53,458 nucleotides of DNA from Planctomycetota bacterium (GCA_029550525.1 JAKPHF010000051.1:1-53458); one strand, 5' to 3'. Shown: positions 25,070-34,727, counted from the first letter of the stretch. The notes: a model not told the origin generated them from the sequence alone. A program made the numbers and translations.

Positions 25070-25690
25070 TTACGGAACGGGCGTCGGCGGCAGACCGGTG
25101 CCCAGAAGCAGCAGCTCGACGATCTCGTATGTGTCCGGTCCGGAGAACGGGCCGGTTTGCCCGCTGCCCCGGACTCGTCCGGGTAGAATCTCGACGCCAT
25201 AGCCGTTGCTGCGGGAGTCGATGACGGTGAAGACTACCGTGTCGCCGCAGTCAAAATCGCGCCCGCGCTGCAGGATGAGCGGGAATGCGCTGGCCGGAAT
25301 GCTCACGGCGCCGCCCTCAGTGGTGACTACCACTGCCGGCTGGGTCAGATCGTTCGGATTCCCCAGGCCGATCTGCTCGACGGGGCAGGGGAGCAGGAAC
25401 CCGATCTGCTGCTCGGGGGCGATGCCGGTGTACTCGGCGGTATTTCTTCCCTGGGTCAAAGGCGTCCATCCGAACTGCATGCCCACCGTCGAGTTTTGCG
25501 TGGCGTTGATGACCAGGACGTGAATAAACGGAGTGTCGCCCGGCGCGATGGGCACCACGCTGCCGCCGGCGAGTTGGTTGACGAAAGCCGGGTTGAAGCA
25601 CCCGGACAGTCCGGCCAGGACCCCGACGGTGATGCAGGTCAGGATCTCGAGTGCAGTGGATCGCTTTTTACGCGGGAACAACGTGCTCAT
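25070..25690 (-). CDS. Putative lipoprotein, 206 aa
   Basis: Function unknown. ATG 25690 (MSTLFPRKK) has AAGGA upstream; the longer frame lacks a ribosome site. The signal peptide, LEILTCITVGVLAGLSGC, has lipobox GLSGC. The mature protein starts FNPAFVNQLAGG, followed by a beta-rich domain (FIHVLVINATQNSTVGMQF), LLPCPVEQI, and FDCGDTVVFTVIDS. The NPA-V start and the C-G-V-F motif are shared with the next gene upstream, 38 bases away. The pair looks like a small paralogous set on one transcript. Confidence 0.75.
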   Translation of the reverse strand: MSTLFPRKKRSTALEILTCITVGVLAGLSGCFNPAFVNQLAGGSVVPIAPGDTPFIHVLVINATQNSTVGMQFGWTPLTQGRNTAEYTGIAPEQQIGFLLPCPVEQIGLGNPNDLTQPAVVVTTEGGAVSIPASAFPLILQRGRDFDCGDTVVFTVIDSRSNGYGVEILPGRVRGSGQTGPFSGPDTYEIVELLLLGTGLPPTPVP

Positions 25691-25728
25691 GCGAGTTTCC
25701 TTATCCTTGCAGGACGACTGCGTCCGAG

Positions 25729-26184
25729 TCAGGGCAGAAGATCGGCCGTCGGGGACCCCAACAGAGGAACGTTGACAAAGATCACCGACCCGCATTGAAG
25801 CGCGGGACGCCGGAACTCGTTGACCGCCACGGGAATCCCGTCGTCACCTCCAACGGGGGCGACCTGCTTCAAAATAACGGCAGAGGTATCGCAGTCGAGC
25901 GTCATCGTCCACCAGCCGCCGGCCGGGGCAGTGAACTCGGCTTCCTGCGTCGTGGTGGCCTCGCCCGCTCGGGTGTACTTGACGTCGAATTGGAGGGCCA
26001 GTTCCTGGGAGGTTTGGTTGTTCAAGACGAGAACGACGCTCCCGGTCGGCCCCCGGCCGACCGAGCCGGCGTCTCCGCCCAGATCCCCGACCAGCGCCGG
26101 GTTCAGCGCATCACAACTCAGGCTCGAAAAGGCGAGGATCAGCGCGCCCGCCCATCCTGCGTATGGCAGAGGTCGAATGCTCAT
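25729..26184 (-). CDS. Putative lipoprotein, 151 aa
   Basis: ATG 26184 (MSIRPLPY) with GGAGG 8-9 bases upstream. The signal peptide, YAGWAGALILAFSSLSC, has lipobox SLSC. The mature start DALNPALVGDLGG, the beta stretch GSVVLVLNNQTSQELALQF and the end LQCGSVIFVNVPL match the downstream lipoprotein in pattern. It is the first of the two-gene minus-strand set. No catalytic motif is visible. Confidence 0.75.
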   Translation of the reverse strand: MSIRPLPYAGWAGALILAFSSLSCDALNPALVGDLGGDAGSVGRGPTGSVVLVLNNQTSQELALQFDVKYTRAGEATTTQEAEFTAPAGGWWTMTLDCDTSAVILKQVAPVGGDDGIPVAVNEFRRPALQCGSVIFVNVPLLGSPTADLLP

Positions 26185-26475
26185 CTGGGAGAGTCCTCCA
26201 GGTCGGTTGCTCGCCAAAGGTCGGCTGTGGTTCGCTCATCGCCCCGCCGCGCCAGAGCGAGCGGGCTCCGTCAGGCGGGCGGCGTGATCTTACGCCAAAC
26301 CACGTGTACCTCGCAAGCGTGCCGAGCGGCAAACGCGGACGTTGTGAAGGGGCGGCTACGACGACATCGTCATCGGTGGCCGGCGCCGGATCGGCCCGGC
26401 GCAGCCCGGACAACAGGTCCGAGAATAACCGCTGGCTGCGTCGTGAACAGTGGATTGACACCTGCCGGTTTCGGT

Positions 26476-27861
26476 TCAGAGACCGTACTCGCGAAGCTTG
26501 CGATAGAGGGTTCGTGCACCGATGCCCAGCATCTTGGCCGTCTTCTCGCGGTTGCCCCCGGTGAGTTTGAGCGTGTTGGAGATGTGGATCTTCTCCAACT
26601 GCTCCATGGTCAGTCCAGCGGTGGTGGGGCTGCCGGCCAGGACAATCTCGGTACTGCCGCGGACATGGTCGGGCAAGTCCTCGATGTCCAGTTCCGGCTT
26701 GTCGGCCAGAACCACCATCTGATCGATCACGCTGCGGAGTTCGCGAATATTGCCCGGCCACTGCTGACTGCTCAGACGCCGGACTGCCTCAGGCGTGATG
26801 GAGGTGACCGACTTGCCGTGGACTTCGCTGGCCCGCTTGATGAAATGGCTGATGAGCAGGGGGATATCCTCCCGCCGTTCCCGCAGGGCGGGCAGCCGAA
26901 GCGTAGCCTGGTTGAGTCGATAGAACAGGTCGTCTCGGAACTGGCCCTTGTCCACCATGGCGCGGAGATCCTGCCGAGTGGCGGCGACCACGCGCACATC
27001 GACTCGCCGGATCTCGGTGCTGCCGACCGGCAGAATCTCCCCGTTCTCGAGCGTGCGCAGGAGCTTGGCCTGCATGGGCAGCGGCATGTCGCCCACTTCG
27101 TCAAGGAACAACGTGCCGCCGTCGACCACTTCGAACAGGCCCTTGCGATCGGCAACCGCACCCGTGAAGGCGCCCTTCACGTGGCCGAACAACTCGCTTT
27201 CCAGAAGGTTCTCGTTCAGCCCGGCACAGTTGATCGCCCGGTAGGGTTTGTGGGCCCGGGGCGAATGGCGGTGGATGGCCGAGGCGGCCAGTTCCTTGCC
27301 CGTGCCCGACTCGCCGAGAATGAGCACGGTGAGCTTGCTGTCGGCGATGCGGCGGATCATGTTGATGATCCGCAGCATTTGGGGGTTGGCGGTGATGATG
27401 CCGTCGAACTCGACGGCCCGCTCGCTCTGCTCGGCCAGGGCGCGGCTTTCCCGGTTGCGACGGGCCTGGCGGACGGCTCGCGCGACCATCTCGCCGATGC
27501 GCTCGACGTCCACCGGCTTGCCCGAGTGGCTCAGGACATGGACCCGGTGGGCATGGCTGTGGGAGAGTCTGCGTGCCCGCTCCGAGTCGCCGGCAATCAA
27601 TACAACCTGGGCATCGGGCGCCAGGCGGGCGGTCTCCTGAAGCAGACGCTCGACGGGGGCGCCGTCCGCTTCGGCCCCGTCGTCCACCACAATGACGTCG
27701 GGCTGGCGAGTTCGAAGGCTGTCGATCGCCTCTTCTCGGGAAGTTGCGACTCGACAGGCGCGAAACTCCGGACGCAGTCGCTCGGCCAGGACCTCGGCAT
27801 GGTGGGGGTCGGTATCAACGATCAGAATAAAAGCCGTTTCACTCATCGCCGTCGATGGCAC
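26476..27861 (-). CDS. NtrC-family sigma-54-dependent response regulator, 461 aa
   Basis: An activator of sigma-54 promoters. Receiver domain residues ~10-130 have Asp60 in the phospho-acceptor place, but the following loop (DDGAEADG) lacks the usual MP-G. The AAA+ domain has Walker A GESGTGKE at 183-190, the sigma-54 contact loop GAFTGA at 230-235, Walker B TLFLDEVGDM, and arginine-finger region FRDDLFYRLN. The Fis-type HTH ends the protein (TGGNREKTAKMLGIGARTLYRKL). Start GTC-CAT region: ATG 27861 or ATG 27846, neither with a strong ribosome site. No histidine kinase lies nearby. Confidence 0.95.
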   Translation of the reverse strand: MPSTAMSETAFILIVDTDPHHAEVLAERLRPEFRACRVATSREEAIDSLRTRQPDVIVVDDGAEADGAPVERLLQETARLAPDAQVVLIAGDSERARRLSHSHAHRVHVLSHSGKPVDVERIGEMVARAVRQARRNRESRALAEQSERAVEFDGIITANPQMLRIINMIRRIADSKLTVLILGESGTGKELAASAIHRHSPRAHKPYRAINCAGLNENLLESELFGHVKGAFTGAVADRKGLFEVVDGGTLFLDEVGDMPLPMQAKLLRTLENGEILPVGSTEIRRVDVRVVAATRQDLRAMVDKGQFRDDLFYRLNQATLRLPALRERREDIPLLISHFIKRASEVHGKSVTSITPEAVRRLSSQQWPGNIRELRSVIDQMVVLADKPELDIEDLPDHVRGSTEIVLAGSPTTAGLTMEQLEKIHISNTLKLTGGNREKTAKMLGIGARTLYRKLREYGL

Positions 27862-28159
27862 CTGGACTTACAGGGCGCAGCCCGTACCGGCAACGCACCC
27901 AAGAAGCACATTATAGGGATAGTTGCGAGTTCCCCAAAGCGGGCCAGAGTTCTCCGGGCAGGGCAAAACCCTCCCCGACCCTCCGGGGTACGGACATGTG
28001 CGGATATCGCCGCGACCGCAGCCAAAAACCTCGAGAGTCGGTGACCGCTTCGGTCCGTCCGGACCCGGGTACGGCACGACCCCCGAGCAAGGCGCAAGCT
28101 CCGGTTCGCCGCTCGTCAGGTTGCGTCGGACGCGAGTAACAGGCCAGAGCTGCCGGGAG

Positions 28160-28384
28160 TCACTTCCCGACCGGGTGTGCGCTCGTTCGTCGAACGTGGT
28201 GGGCCTGCAGGCCTTTCTCCGACTTGACCAGTTCGAATTCGACTGTCTCGCCGTCCTTCAGGCTGCGGAAGCCCTCACCCTCGATGCTCGTATAGTGGAC
28301 GAAGATGTCCCCTTCCGTTCCCTCCTTGGTGAGGAACCCAAACCCCTTCTTGCTGTCGAACCATTTGACCGTGCCGGTGACCAT
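28160..28384 (-). CDS. Cold-shock-domain protein, 74 aa
   Basis: A nucleic-acid chaperone of the CspA type. It has TGTVKWFDSKKGFGFL (RNP1-like KGFGF) and DIFVHYTSI (RNP2-like). Two adjacent ATGs (28387, 28384) follow GGAGG; the second gives the better spacing. The frame extends upstream but with no family likeness. Length and motifs are standard; the tail HHVRRTSAHPVGK is slightly longer than in CspA. Confidence 0.95.
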   Translation of the reverse strand: MVTGTVKWFDSKKGFGFLTKEGTEGDIFVHYTSIEGEGFRSLKDGETVEFELVKSEKGLQAHHVRRTSAHPVGK

Positions 28385-28617
28385 CATAACGCCTCCGGCG
28401 CCGGCGAGTGCTGGCGTGTTGCCACGGCAGCACTGGGCGCGGTACAGAGGGTGTCCCCTTGACCCTGCCTTGCGGCGAAACGGCGCAAAAGAACGGTCGG
28501 CTCTAGCGCCGTCAGGCGATAGCGTCAACCAGTGCCTGGGTCTGGAGCACCCGAACTCAGATAAACCCATCAGCGACGTGGTGTAATCCGGCTGACGCTC
28601 TATGGTCCGCTTCGGCG

Positions 28618-28637
28618 CCGGCGGACCGTGCCGCCGG
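28618..28637 (-). terminator. Hairpin downstream of pnp
   Basis: CCGGCGG and CCGCCGG with a 6-nt loop, 120 bases past the pnp stop on the minus strand. There is no T-run; it may stop or shield the rpsO-pnp mRNA. Confidence 0.5.
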
Positions 28638-28756
28638 ACGCCGAGGCGTTCGCTTCCCCAATATCAACTCGAGCGATGCGGTCACAAACATCGGACGGCG
28701 TCAGATGGCTGACGCGAGCCGAATGCGGCAACCGGCTGCCGCCGTCCGCTTCGGCC

Positions 28757-31024
28757 TCACGGCCTTCTCGAACGATCCGACCGGTCGCGATCGCTCCGCG
28801 GGCCTCGCCCCGATCGCTCGCGGCGCCCGCCTCGGCCACCCCGATCGCCCCTGTCGCTCCGTTCGGAGCGCTCGTTCCCCTGGGACTCTTCGGGCTGTTC
28901 GGCGGCAGGCTCGGCGACGACGTCCTCGCCGCCTTCCTCGGCCAAGGCCGCCTTGCGGCTCAGCTTGACCCGCCCCTGATCGTCGATCAGGATCACCTTG
29001 ACGCGAATGACGTCGCCTACCTTGACGACATCGCTCACATTCTTCACGTACCCGTTGGACAGCTCGCTGATGTGGCAGAGCCCGTCCTGGCCGGGAGCGA
29101 TCTCCACGAAGGCGCCGAAATCCTTGATGCTGCACACACGGCCTTCGTAGATCTTCCCGACCTTCACGCCTTCTGCGATCATCTCGATCATATCGCGAGC
29201 GGCTTCGGCGCTGGCCATCCCGATGCTGCCGATCGTGACGGTCCCGTCGTCGGCGATGTCGATGGTGGCACCGCCGCTCTCGGCTTCGATGCGGCGAATC
29301 CCCTTGCCGCCCGGTCCGATGACCGCCCCGATTTTCTCCGGGTTAATCTTAATCGTAATGATACGCGGCGCATAGGGGCTAATTTCGGGACGCGGACGTT
29401 TTAGTGTCGCCAGCATCTTTTTCAGAATTTCAATGCGGGCCTGGCGGGCCTGCTCAAGGGCCTGGACGATGGTTTCCTGGCTGATTTGCCGCTCTTTCAA
29501 GTCCAGCTGAATGCCGGTGATGCCCCGTTGCGTGCCGGCCACCTTGAAGTCCATGTCGCCGAAGTGGTCTTCCTCGCCGATGATGTCGGTGAGGAGAACC
29601 CGCTTGTTATCGTCGTGGACGCTTCCGATGGAAATGCCTGCCACAGGCTGAGTTATAGGTACGCCTGCGTCCATGAGCGAGAGCGTGCCGCCGCAAACCG
29701 AGGCCATGGAGCTCGAGCCGTTGGACTCGGTGATCTCGCTCACCACGCGGATGGTGTAGGGGAACTCTTCGGCCGAGGGCAGGACGGCCTCCAGCGATCG
29801 CTCGGCCAACGCCCCGTGGCCGATCTCTCGGCGGCCCGGCCCCGTGATCCTGCGGGCCTCACCCACCGAGAAGGGCGGGAAATTGTAGTGCAGCATGAAT
29901 TTCTTGCTGTACTCTTCGGCCAGCCCGTCAATGATCTGCTCGTCGCGAGTCGTGCCAAGCGTGGTCACCACGAGAGCCTGCGTCTCACCGCGGGTGAACA
30001 GGGCCGAGCCATGCGTACGGGGGAGGACGGACACTTCGGCCGAGATGGGTCGCAGGTCGGTGGGGCCGCGGCCGTCGGTGCGCTTGCCTGTTTCGAGGAT
30101 CAGCCGGTTGAAGACTTCCTCTTCCAGGTCGTGAAGAACTGCCGTCACCTGCACCTTGTCATACGGACAGTCTTCGGCATCTTCGGGACAGAGCTGAGCG
30201 ACCACGCTCTCATACAGTTCCTTCATCGCGTTTTGCCGCTCGAGCTTGCCGGCAATCTGGCGGCGCTTCCAGAGCTCGTCGTAGGCCAGGTCGCGGACCT
30301 TCTGCTTCAACTCATCGAGCGGCGGAGGCGGTGTCCAGGTGCGCGGCTTATTGACCTTCTCGCGCAGCTCGGCGATAGCCGCACAGATCTGCTTGACCAC
30401 CTCGAACCCTTCGGCGATCGCGTCGGCGATGATCTGCTCGGGCACCTCCATGGCACCGACCTCGATCATGTTTACGCCGTCGGCGTGACCGGCCAGGACC
30501 ATGTCGAACTCGGAGTTCTCCAACTGTTCATACGTGGGATTGATGATGAACTCGCCGTCCACGCGACCGACCCGCACCGCACCCACCGGGCCTTCGAAGG
30601 GGGCTGAGCTGATCGACAGGGCGGCTGAGCCGGCCACGATGGCCGTGATGTCCGCGTCAAAGCTGGGGTCCGCCGCCAGGACCATGGTCTGGATCTGAAT
30701 CTCGTCCCTGAATCCCTTGGGGAACAGCGGGCGGATGGGCCGATCGATCATCCGCATGGTGAGGATTTCCTTGTTGGTGGGCCGGCCTTCGCGTTTGAAA
30801 AAGCCGCCCGGGAATTTGCCGGCGGCATAGGTTTTTTCGCGGTAATCGACGGTCAGCGGGAAAAAGTCCATGCCTTCGCGGGGTTCGGCCCGGACCGCGG
30901 TGCCCAGAACGACGCAGTCGCCATAGCGGGCCATGACCGCGCCGTCGGCCTGCTTGGCGATCTTGCCGGTCTCCAGAATGAGCGTTCTGCCACCAATTTG
31001 TGCTTCTACTTTGATCGTTTCCAT
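28757..31024 (-). CDS. pnp: Polynucleotide phosphorylase, 755 aa
   Basis: A phosphorolytic 3'-to-5' exoribonuclease and degradosome component. Two RNase PH domains are visible (from IKVEAQIGGRTLILETGKIAKQ, and from KRTDGRGPTDLRPISAEVSVL), with an all-helical linker between. The KH domain has VIGPGGKGIRRIEAESG and the S1 domain GKIYEGRVCSIKDFGAFVEI. The C-terminal ~50 residues are a disordered Arg/Ser/Asp/Gly-rich tail, longer than in E. coli and likely RNA- or partner-binding. GAGG is upstream of ATG 31024. It follows rpsO on the same strand, the classic rpsO-pnp order. Confidence 0.98.
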   Translation of the reverse strand: METIKVEAQIGGRTLILETGKIAKQADGAVMARYGDCVVLGTAVRAEPREGMDFFPLTVDYREKTYAAGKFPGGFFKREGRPTNKEILTMRMIDRPIRPLFPKGFRDEIQIQTMVLAADPSFDADITAIVAGSAALSISSAPFEGPVGAVRVGRVDGEFIINPTYEQLENSEFDMVLAGHADGVNMIEVGAMEVPEQIIADAIAEGFEVVKQICAAIAELREKVNKPRTWTPPPPLDELKQKVRDLAYDELWKRRQIAGKLERQNAMKELYESVVAQLCPEDAEDCPYDKVQVTAVLHDLEEEVFNRLILETGKRTDGRGPTDLRPISAEVSVLPRTHGSALFTRGETQALVVTTLGTTRDEQIIDGLAEEYSKKFMLHYNFPPFSVGEARRITGPGRREIGHGALAERSLEAVLPSAEEFPYTIRVVSEITESNGSSSMASVCGGTLSLMDAGVPITQPVAGISIGSVHDDNKRVLLTDIIGEEDHFGDMDFKVAGTQRGITGIQLDLKERQISQETIVQALEQARQARIEILKKMLATLKRPRPEISPYAPRIITIKINPEKIGAVIGPGGKGIRRIEAESGGATIDIADDGTVTIGSIGMASAEAARDMIEMIAEGVKVGKIYEGRVCSIKDFGAFVEIAPGQDGLCHISELSNGYVKNVSDVVKVGDVIRVKVILIDDQGRVKLSRKAALAEEGGEDVVAEPAAEQPEESQGNERSERSDRGDRGGRGGRRERSGRGPRSDRDRSDRSRRP

Positions 31025-31362
31025 GAATCTACAGCCTCAACCAACAATATGTCCGTACGATGCCTCACATCGACATTGATTTCGTTTCAAGAGAATGTTT
31101 CGCTCTCGCATCCGAGTGGTCTCCCGGCCACCGATCAGGCAGGGCCAGAAGAAGAGTGACCGCGCCGGTGCCGGTCGATCCGCCCGCGGTGACGGACGAA
31201 TACCGGCGCAACACATGAGTCGCCGGTCAGGCACTCATGCGGTCCGGAACGAGAGAGCAATCGAGGTTGGCGGGATGGACGAACAACGTGACGCGGACAT
31301 CCCGATACAGGCGACAGTGGATGGGTGACGCAGAGCGGATCCGCCGAGCGGCGGAGCCGGGA
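31025..31362 (-). other. 338-base rpsO-pnp intercistronic region
   Basis: Just after rpsO a 6-bp hairpin (TCCGCC and GGCGGA, 31340-31355, loop GAGC) may act as a terminator or processing site; in E. coli this region is cut by RNases. The rest shows no ORF with a ribosome site. Confidence 0.5.
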
Positions 31363-31632
31363 CTACTTCCGCAGGCCTAGTCGCTGAATGACCTTCTGAT
31401 AGCGGTCGCGATCCAGACGAGTCAGGTACTTCAGCAGGCTGGAACGCTGCCCGACCATCTTGAGCAGCCCGCGCCGGGAAGCCTGATCCTTCTTGTGGGT
31501 CTTGAGATGCTCGGTTAACTGGTTGATCCGCTCGGTCAACAGAGCGATCTGGACCTCAGGCGAGCCCGTGTCTTTCTCGTGCTGACGGTAGTCTTCAATC
31601 AACTTCGACTTGCGTTCCACTACGAGCGCCAT
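31363..31632 (-). CDS. rpsO: 30S ribosomal protein S15, 89 aa
   Basis: Primary 16S rRNA-binding protein of the small-subunit platform. ATG 31632 has AAAGG 7 bases upstream; the TTG 6 bases earlier is less likely. The family pattern is full: [63 protein letters not shown]. Length 89 is exactly the family norm. The leader from the promoter at 31743-31771 is about 105 nt and could host the usual S15 autoregulation. Confidence 0.98.
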   Translation of the reverse strand: MALVVERKSKLIEDYRQHEKDTGSPEVQIALLTERINQLTEHLKTHKKDQASRRGLLKMVGQRSSLLKYLTRLDRDRYQKVIQRLGLRK

Positions 31633-31742
31633 TGACAACCTTTCCAGTTAACCTTTCGTGCAACGGACCCATCAATCGCGACGGGGTCCAGCCCATGCTG
31701 AACCTGACAAAATCCTTACTCTCTCATTGTTCCTAGCACGTT

Positions 31743-31771
31743 ACTATACAGGCCTCCTGCCAGGCTTGCAA
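31743..31771 (-). promoter_or_regulatory. Sigma-70-type promoter of rpsO-pnp
   Basis: On the minus strand, TTGCAA (31771-31766), exact 17-bp spacer, TATAGT (31748-31743). A start near 31737 leaves a leader of about 105 nt. Confidence 0.65.
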
Positions 31772-31853
31772 GCCGGGTTCCACACCGGCAGGCCACCGCC
31801 GGGTCCGGAAAGGCCTGCCGAACCGCCGCCCGAGCAGGGGCCGCGGCGGGCGT

Positions 31854-33038
31854 TCAGGCCCGCTCGGCCAGGATGGCCAGCGGTTTGTCGCCGATCCGGG
31901 CGATCAGCAGGACGGCGCGGCGGTCGCCGCGGAGCTTGAGGCGCCGGACGATGTCCTCGGGTTGGAAGGCCACGCCGCGGGTCTTGATCTCCAGGCTGCC
32001 CACATTGTGGCCGGCAAGCCAAGGCCGGAGCTTTTTCTCGTTGAACCCCAGCGTGTCGATCACCCGGAACGCGTTGGCGAACGGCGTGGAGACGGGCCGT
32101 TCACGAACCAGCCAGGCGATGTGCGGATCGACCGGAGCGGCGTCCAGCTGTCGGGCGAGCACGCCCACGAGGTTGGCCCGGATGACGGCCGCGTCCGGCT
32201 CGAGCAGCCACAGTCCAGGCTCGACCGGGCGGGACGGCGGCCAAACCAGCTCTCGCTGGTCCGCCGCTGAGATGTTCTCGCCCTGAGGCAGGACGGTCGC
32301 TCGGCGATGCGCGGTGATGAATCGGCCGGTCCAGGCGACGGCCTGTTTGCACTGCCCGTGGTGGCTGATGAGCTCAATCTCCGCCGGGAAAGGCAGCCGT
32401 TCGAAACCGGCCCCGGGCGAGAGCTTGATGGCGACGCCGGCGTAACGGCCGACGAGCTTCTCGACGGCGCGCAGGTCGGGCGAGCCGTGCTCCAGCTCGT
32501 GCTCGCGGCGGCCGACGGGGCGGCGGTCGGGATCGATATGGGCGGCGTCGGCGTCGGGATGCGTCAGTTCGACGTCGCCGATGACGCCTTCGGCTCGCCG
32601 ACCGTACACGCCCGCGTTGTGTTCAGCCATGGCGGATCGTGGCCCGCTGATGTCCACCGCAATCACGGGAGCGTGGGCGGCCAGGGCGAGCGTGTCGCCG
32701 CCGATGCCGCAGCACAGATCGGCGATGCGGCCACAGCCGGCGAAGCGACGCGCCTTGTGCGTGGCGACCACCTCGTCGGTCGATTGCTCCACACCGATGC
32801 GGTCGAAGATCATCCGGTCGGCTCGCGAGAACTTCGTCCGAGCGGCCTGCCGCAAGAGAACCTGTCGCCAGGCGGCGGTCACCCGTTCGGCATCCAGCCG
32901 CTCCCGCCAGCGGGAAATCGCCGTGGGCGTGTCGGCGGGGTGACCGGCGGCCATTTCGTCGCACGCCGCTTGGCCTTCCTCCGAGGCCAGCCAGGCGATC
33001 TCGTGCAGCGTCGGGGTGTATTCGTCGCGGATCCACAT
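31854..33038 (-). CDS. Class I SAM methyltransferase with THUMP-like C-terminal domain, 394 aa
   Basis: ATG 33038 (MWIRDEYTPTLHEIAWLA) is used; the frame runs on upstream through an octamer array and is unlikely to be coding there. The SAM-binding core is near 110-160: GRIADLCCGIGGDTLALAAHAPVIAVDI, with DVELTHPDADAAHIDPDRRP as motif IV (DPDRR rather than NPPY). The C-terminus has a THUMP-like domain (FNEKKLRPWLAGHNVGSLEIKTRGV). The likely role is RNA or small-molecule methylation; the target is unknown. Confidence 0.88.
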   Translation of the reverse strand: MWIRDEYTPTLHEIAWLASEEGQAACDEMAAGHPADTPTAISRWRERLDAERVTAAWRQVLLRQAARTKFSRADRMIFDRIGVEQSTDEVVATHKARRFAGCGRIADLCCGIGGDTLALAAHAPVIAVDISGPRSAMAEHNAGVYGRRAEGVIGDVELTHPDADAAHIDPDRRPVGRREHELEHGSPDLRAVEKLVGRYAGVAIKLSPGAGFERLPFPAEIELISHHGQCKQAVAWTGRFITAHRRATVLPQGENISAADQRELVWPPSRPVEPGLWLLEPDAAVIRANLVGVLARQLDAAPVDPHIAWLVRERPVSTPFANAFRVIDTLGFNEKKLRPWLAGHNVGSLEIKTRGVAFQPEDIVRRLKLRGDRRAVLLIARIGDKPLAILAERA

Positions 33039-33053
33039 GGTGGGGGTGAGAAT

Positions 33054-33093
33054 GTGGGAACGTGGAAAAGTGTGAACGTGTGAAAGTCTAAAG
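33054..33093. repeat. 8-nt degenerate tandem array, GTGNGAAN type (5 units)
   Basis: Units gtgggaac, gtggaaaa, gtgtgaac, gtgtgaaa, gtctaaag directly upstream of the methyltransferase start. Further on, heptamer units (ggctcaa, agctcac, agctcaa, agctc) lie at about 33151-33177. Confidence 0.75.
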
Positions 33094-33181
33094 CTCTCGT
33101 CCTTGTCGGGTACCGCTTTCGGGCGGCTATGAACCGTCAGCGTATTGCCTGGCTCAAAGCTCACAGCTCAAAGCTCTTTCA

Positions 33182-34561
33182 TCACAAATTCGTGCCGTCC
33201 GTGTTCCACAGATGTTCTCGTGTTTCCTGGACAATGACGCCGCTCAGCAACAGGAGCGACAGAAGGTTCGGCAAAGCCATGAGGGCGTTGGCGATGTCGG
33301 AGAAGGCCCACACGGTGTTGAGCTCCGCCACCGAGCCGAGCATCACCGCACCCACCCACAGGAGGCGGTACGGGAAGATGGCTCGGCTGCCCAGCAGATA
33401 TTCGCACGCTTTCTCGCCGTAGTACGACCAGCCCAGGATGGTGGAGAATACGAAAGTGAGCATGCCGATGGTCAGGATCGCCGTGCCCAGCCGGCCGAAC
33501 CCCGGAACCGGCACACCGAAGTTGAAGGCGGCGTTGGTCAGGTGCGCCCCGTCGAGACCGTGCGTGGTCCACTCGCCGGAGTTGACGACGACCAAGCCGG
33601 TCATGAGGCAGATGACCACGGTATCCCAGAAGGTGCCGGTGGCGGAGACCAGGGCCTGACGCACGGCGGTGCGGGTCTGTGCGGCGGCGGCGACGATGGG
33701 CGCACTGCCCAGGCCGGACTCGTTGGAGAACAGCCCACGGGCGACGCCGTAACGCATGGCCTCCTTGATGGTCGCCCCGGCGAATCCCCCCGCGACGGCG
33801 TGTCCGCTGAAGGCGCTTTCAAAAATGAGGCGGATGGTGTCCGGCAGACGCTCGACGTGCATGACCAGGAGAACCAGGCAGCCGGTGGCGTAGACGATGC
33901 CCATGAGCGGCACGAGCAGTTCGCACACCCGGGCGATTGAACGGATGCCGCCGATGATCACGATGGCGACGAGGATTGCCATGACCAAGCCGCTCACGGC
34001 AGGCGAGACGTCGTGGAGCTTGAGCATGTTGGAGATCGAGTTGGCCTGCGTCATGTTGCCGATGCCGAAGGCGGCCACGGCGGTGAACAGGGCGAAGAGC
34101 ATGCCCAGCCAGCGCAGGCCCAGGCCGCGCTCGAGCACGTACATGGGGCCGCCGCTGACGCGTCCCTCGGCGTCCACCACGCGATATTTGACCGAGAGCA
34201 ATGCTTCGCCGTACTTGGTGGCGATGCCCAGCACGCCGGTGATCCACATCCAGAAGACGGCGCCGGGCCCGCCGCCGACGATGGCGGTGGATACGCCCAC
34301 GATGTTGCCCGTGCCGACGGTGGCGGCCAACGCGGTGACCAACGCGCCGTAGTGGCTGATTTCGCCGTCGCCTTCGCGGGACCGTTGAAGCGACAAGCGG
34401 ATGCCGCGGGGCACGAATCGCTGGATGCCCCGCAGGCGGATGGTCAGGAACACGTGTGTCCCGACGAGCAGCACCAGCATCCACGGTCCCCACATGAAAC
34501 CGCTGAGGGCGTCGATGGATTCGCGGATGTTGGACAGGATCGTGTTCGCAGGTTCGTTCAA
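33182..34561 (-). CDS. Alanine/sodium symporter, AGCS family, 459 aa
   Basis: An inner-membrane Na+ (or H+) coupled carrier for alanine or glycine. The family signature is visible: VTALAATVGTGNIVGVSTAIVGGGPGAVFWMWITGVLG. About 10-11 membrane helices follow, and the conserved GLFSNESGLGSAPI and ILGWSYYGEKA are present. I prefer TTG 34561 because GGAGGAG stands 6 bases upstream; GTG 34576 would place that ribosome site inside the gene. Confidence 0.95.
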   Translation of the reverse strand: MNEPANTILSNIRESIDALSGFMWGPWMLVLLVGTHVFLTIRLRGIQRFVPRGIRLSLQRSREGDGEISHYGALVTALAATVGTGNIVGVSTAIVGGGPGAVFWMWITGVLGIATKYGEALLSVKYRVVDAEGRVSGGPMYVLERGLGLRWLGMLFALFTAVAAFGIGNMTQANSISNMLKLHDVSPAVSGLVMAILVAIVIIGGIRSIARVCELLVPLMGIVYATGCLVLLVMHVERLPDTIRLIFESAFSGHAVAGGFAGATIKEAMRYGVARGLFSNESGLGSAPIVAAAAQTRTAVRQALVSATGTFWDTVVICLMTGLVVVNSGEWTTHGLDGAHLTNAAFNFGVPVPGFGRLGTAILTIGMLTFVFSTILGWSYYGEKACEYLLGSRAIFPYRLLWVGAVMLGSVAELNTVWAFSDIANALMALPNLLSLLLLSGVIVQETREHLWNTDGTNL

Positions 34562-34727
34562 GAGGGTCTCCTCCACACCGGCCGAGAATCGGCAGATGAT
34601 AAGGCATGCCGGAGCGGCGATAAAGGCGGGGGCGGGCGTCCCGCCCGCCTTGTGGGCTCTGAGCTGTCCTATTCCTCGTCAGGTTGTGTCAAACCCAGCG
34701 GCTCGCGCTGGCTTGCGCGACGGATTC

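Noticed and set aside
25651..28044. 797-codon plus-strand open frame
   Set aside because: It runs antisense to two lipoprotein genes and the NtrC-type regulator, all with family motifs; high GC in third positions makes long shadow frames.
33039..33164. Longer N-terminus for the methyltransferase
   Set aside because: It would translate the GTGNGAAN octamer array and has no ribosome site; ATG 33038 starts the family-like part.
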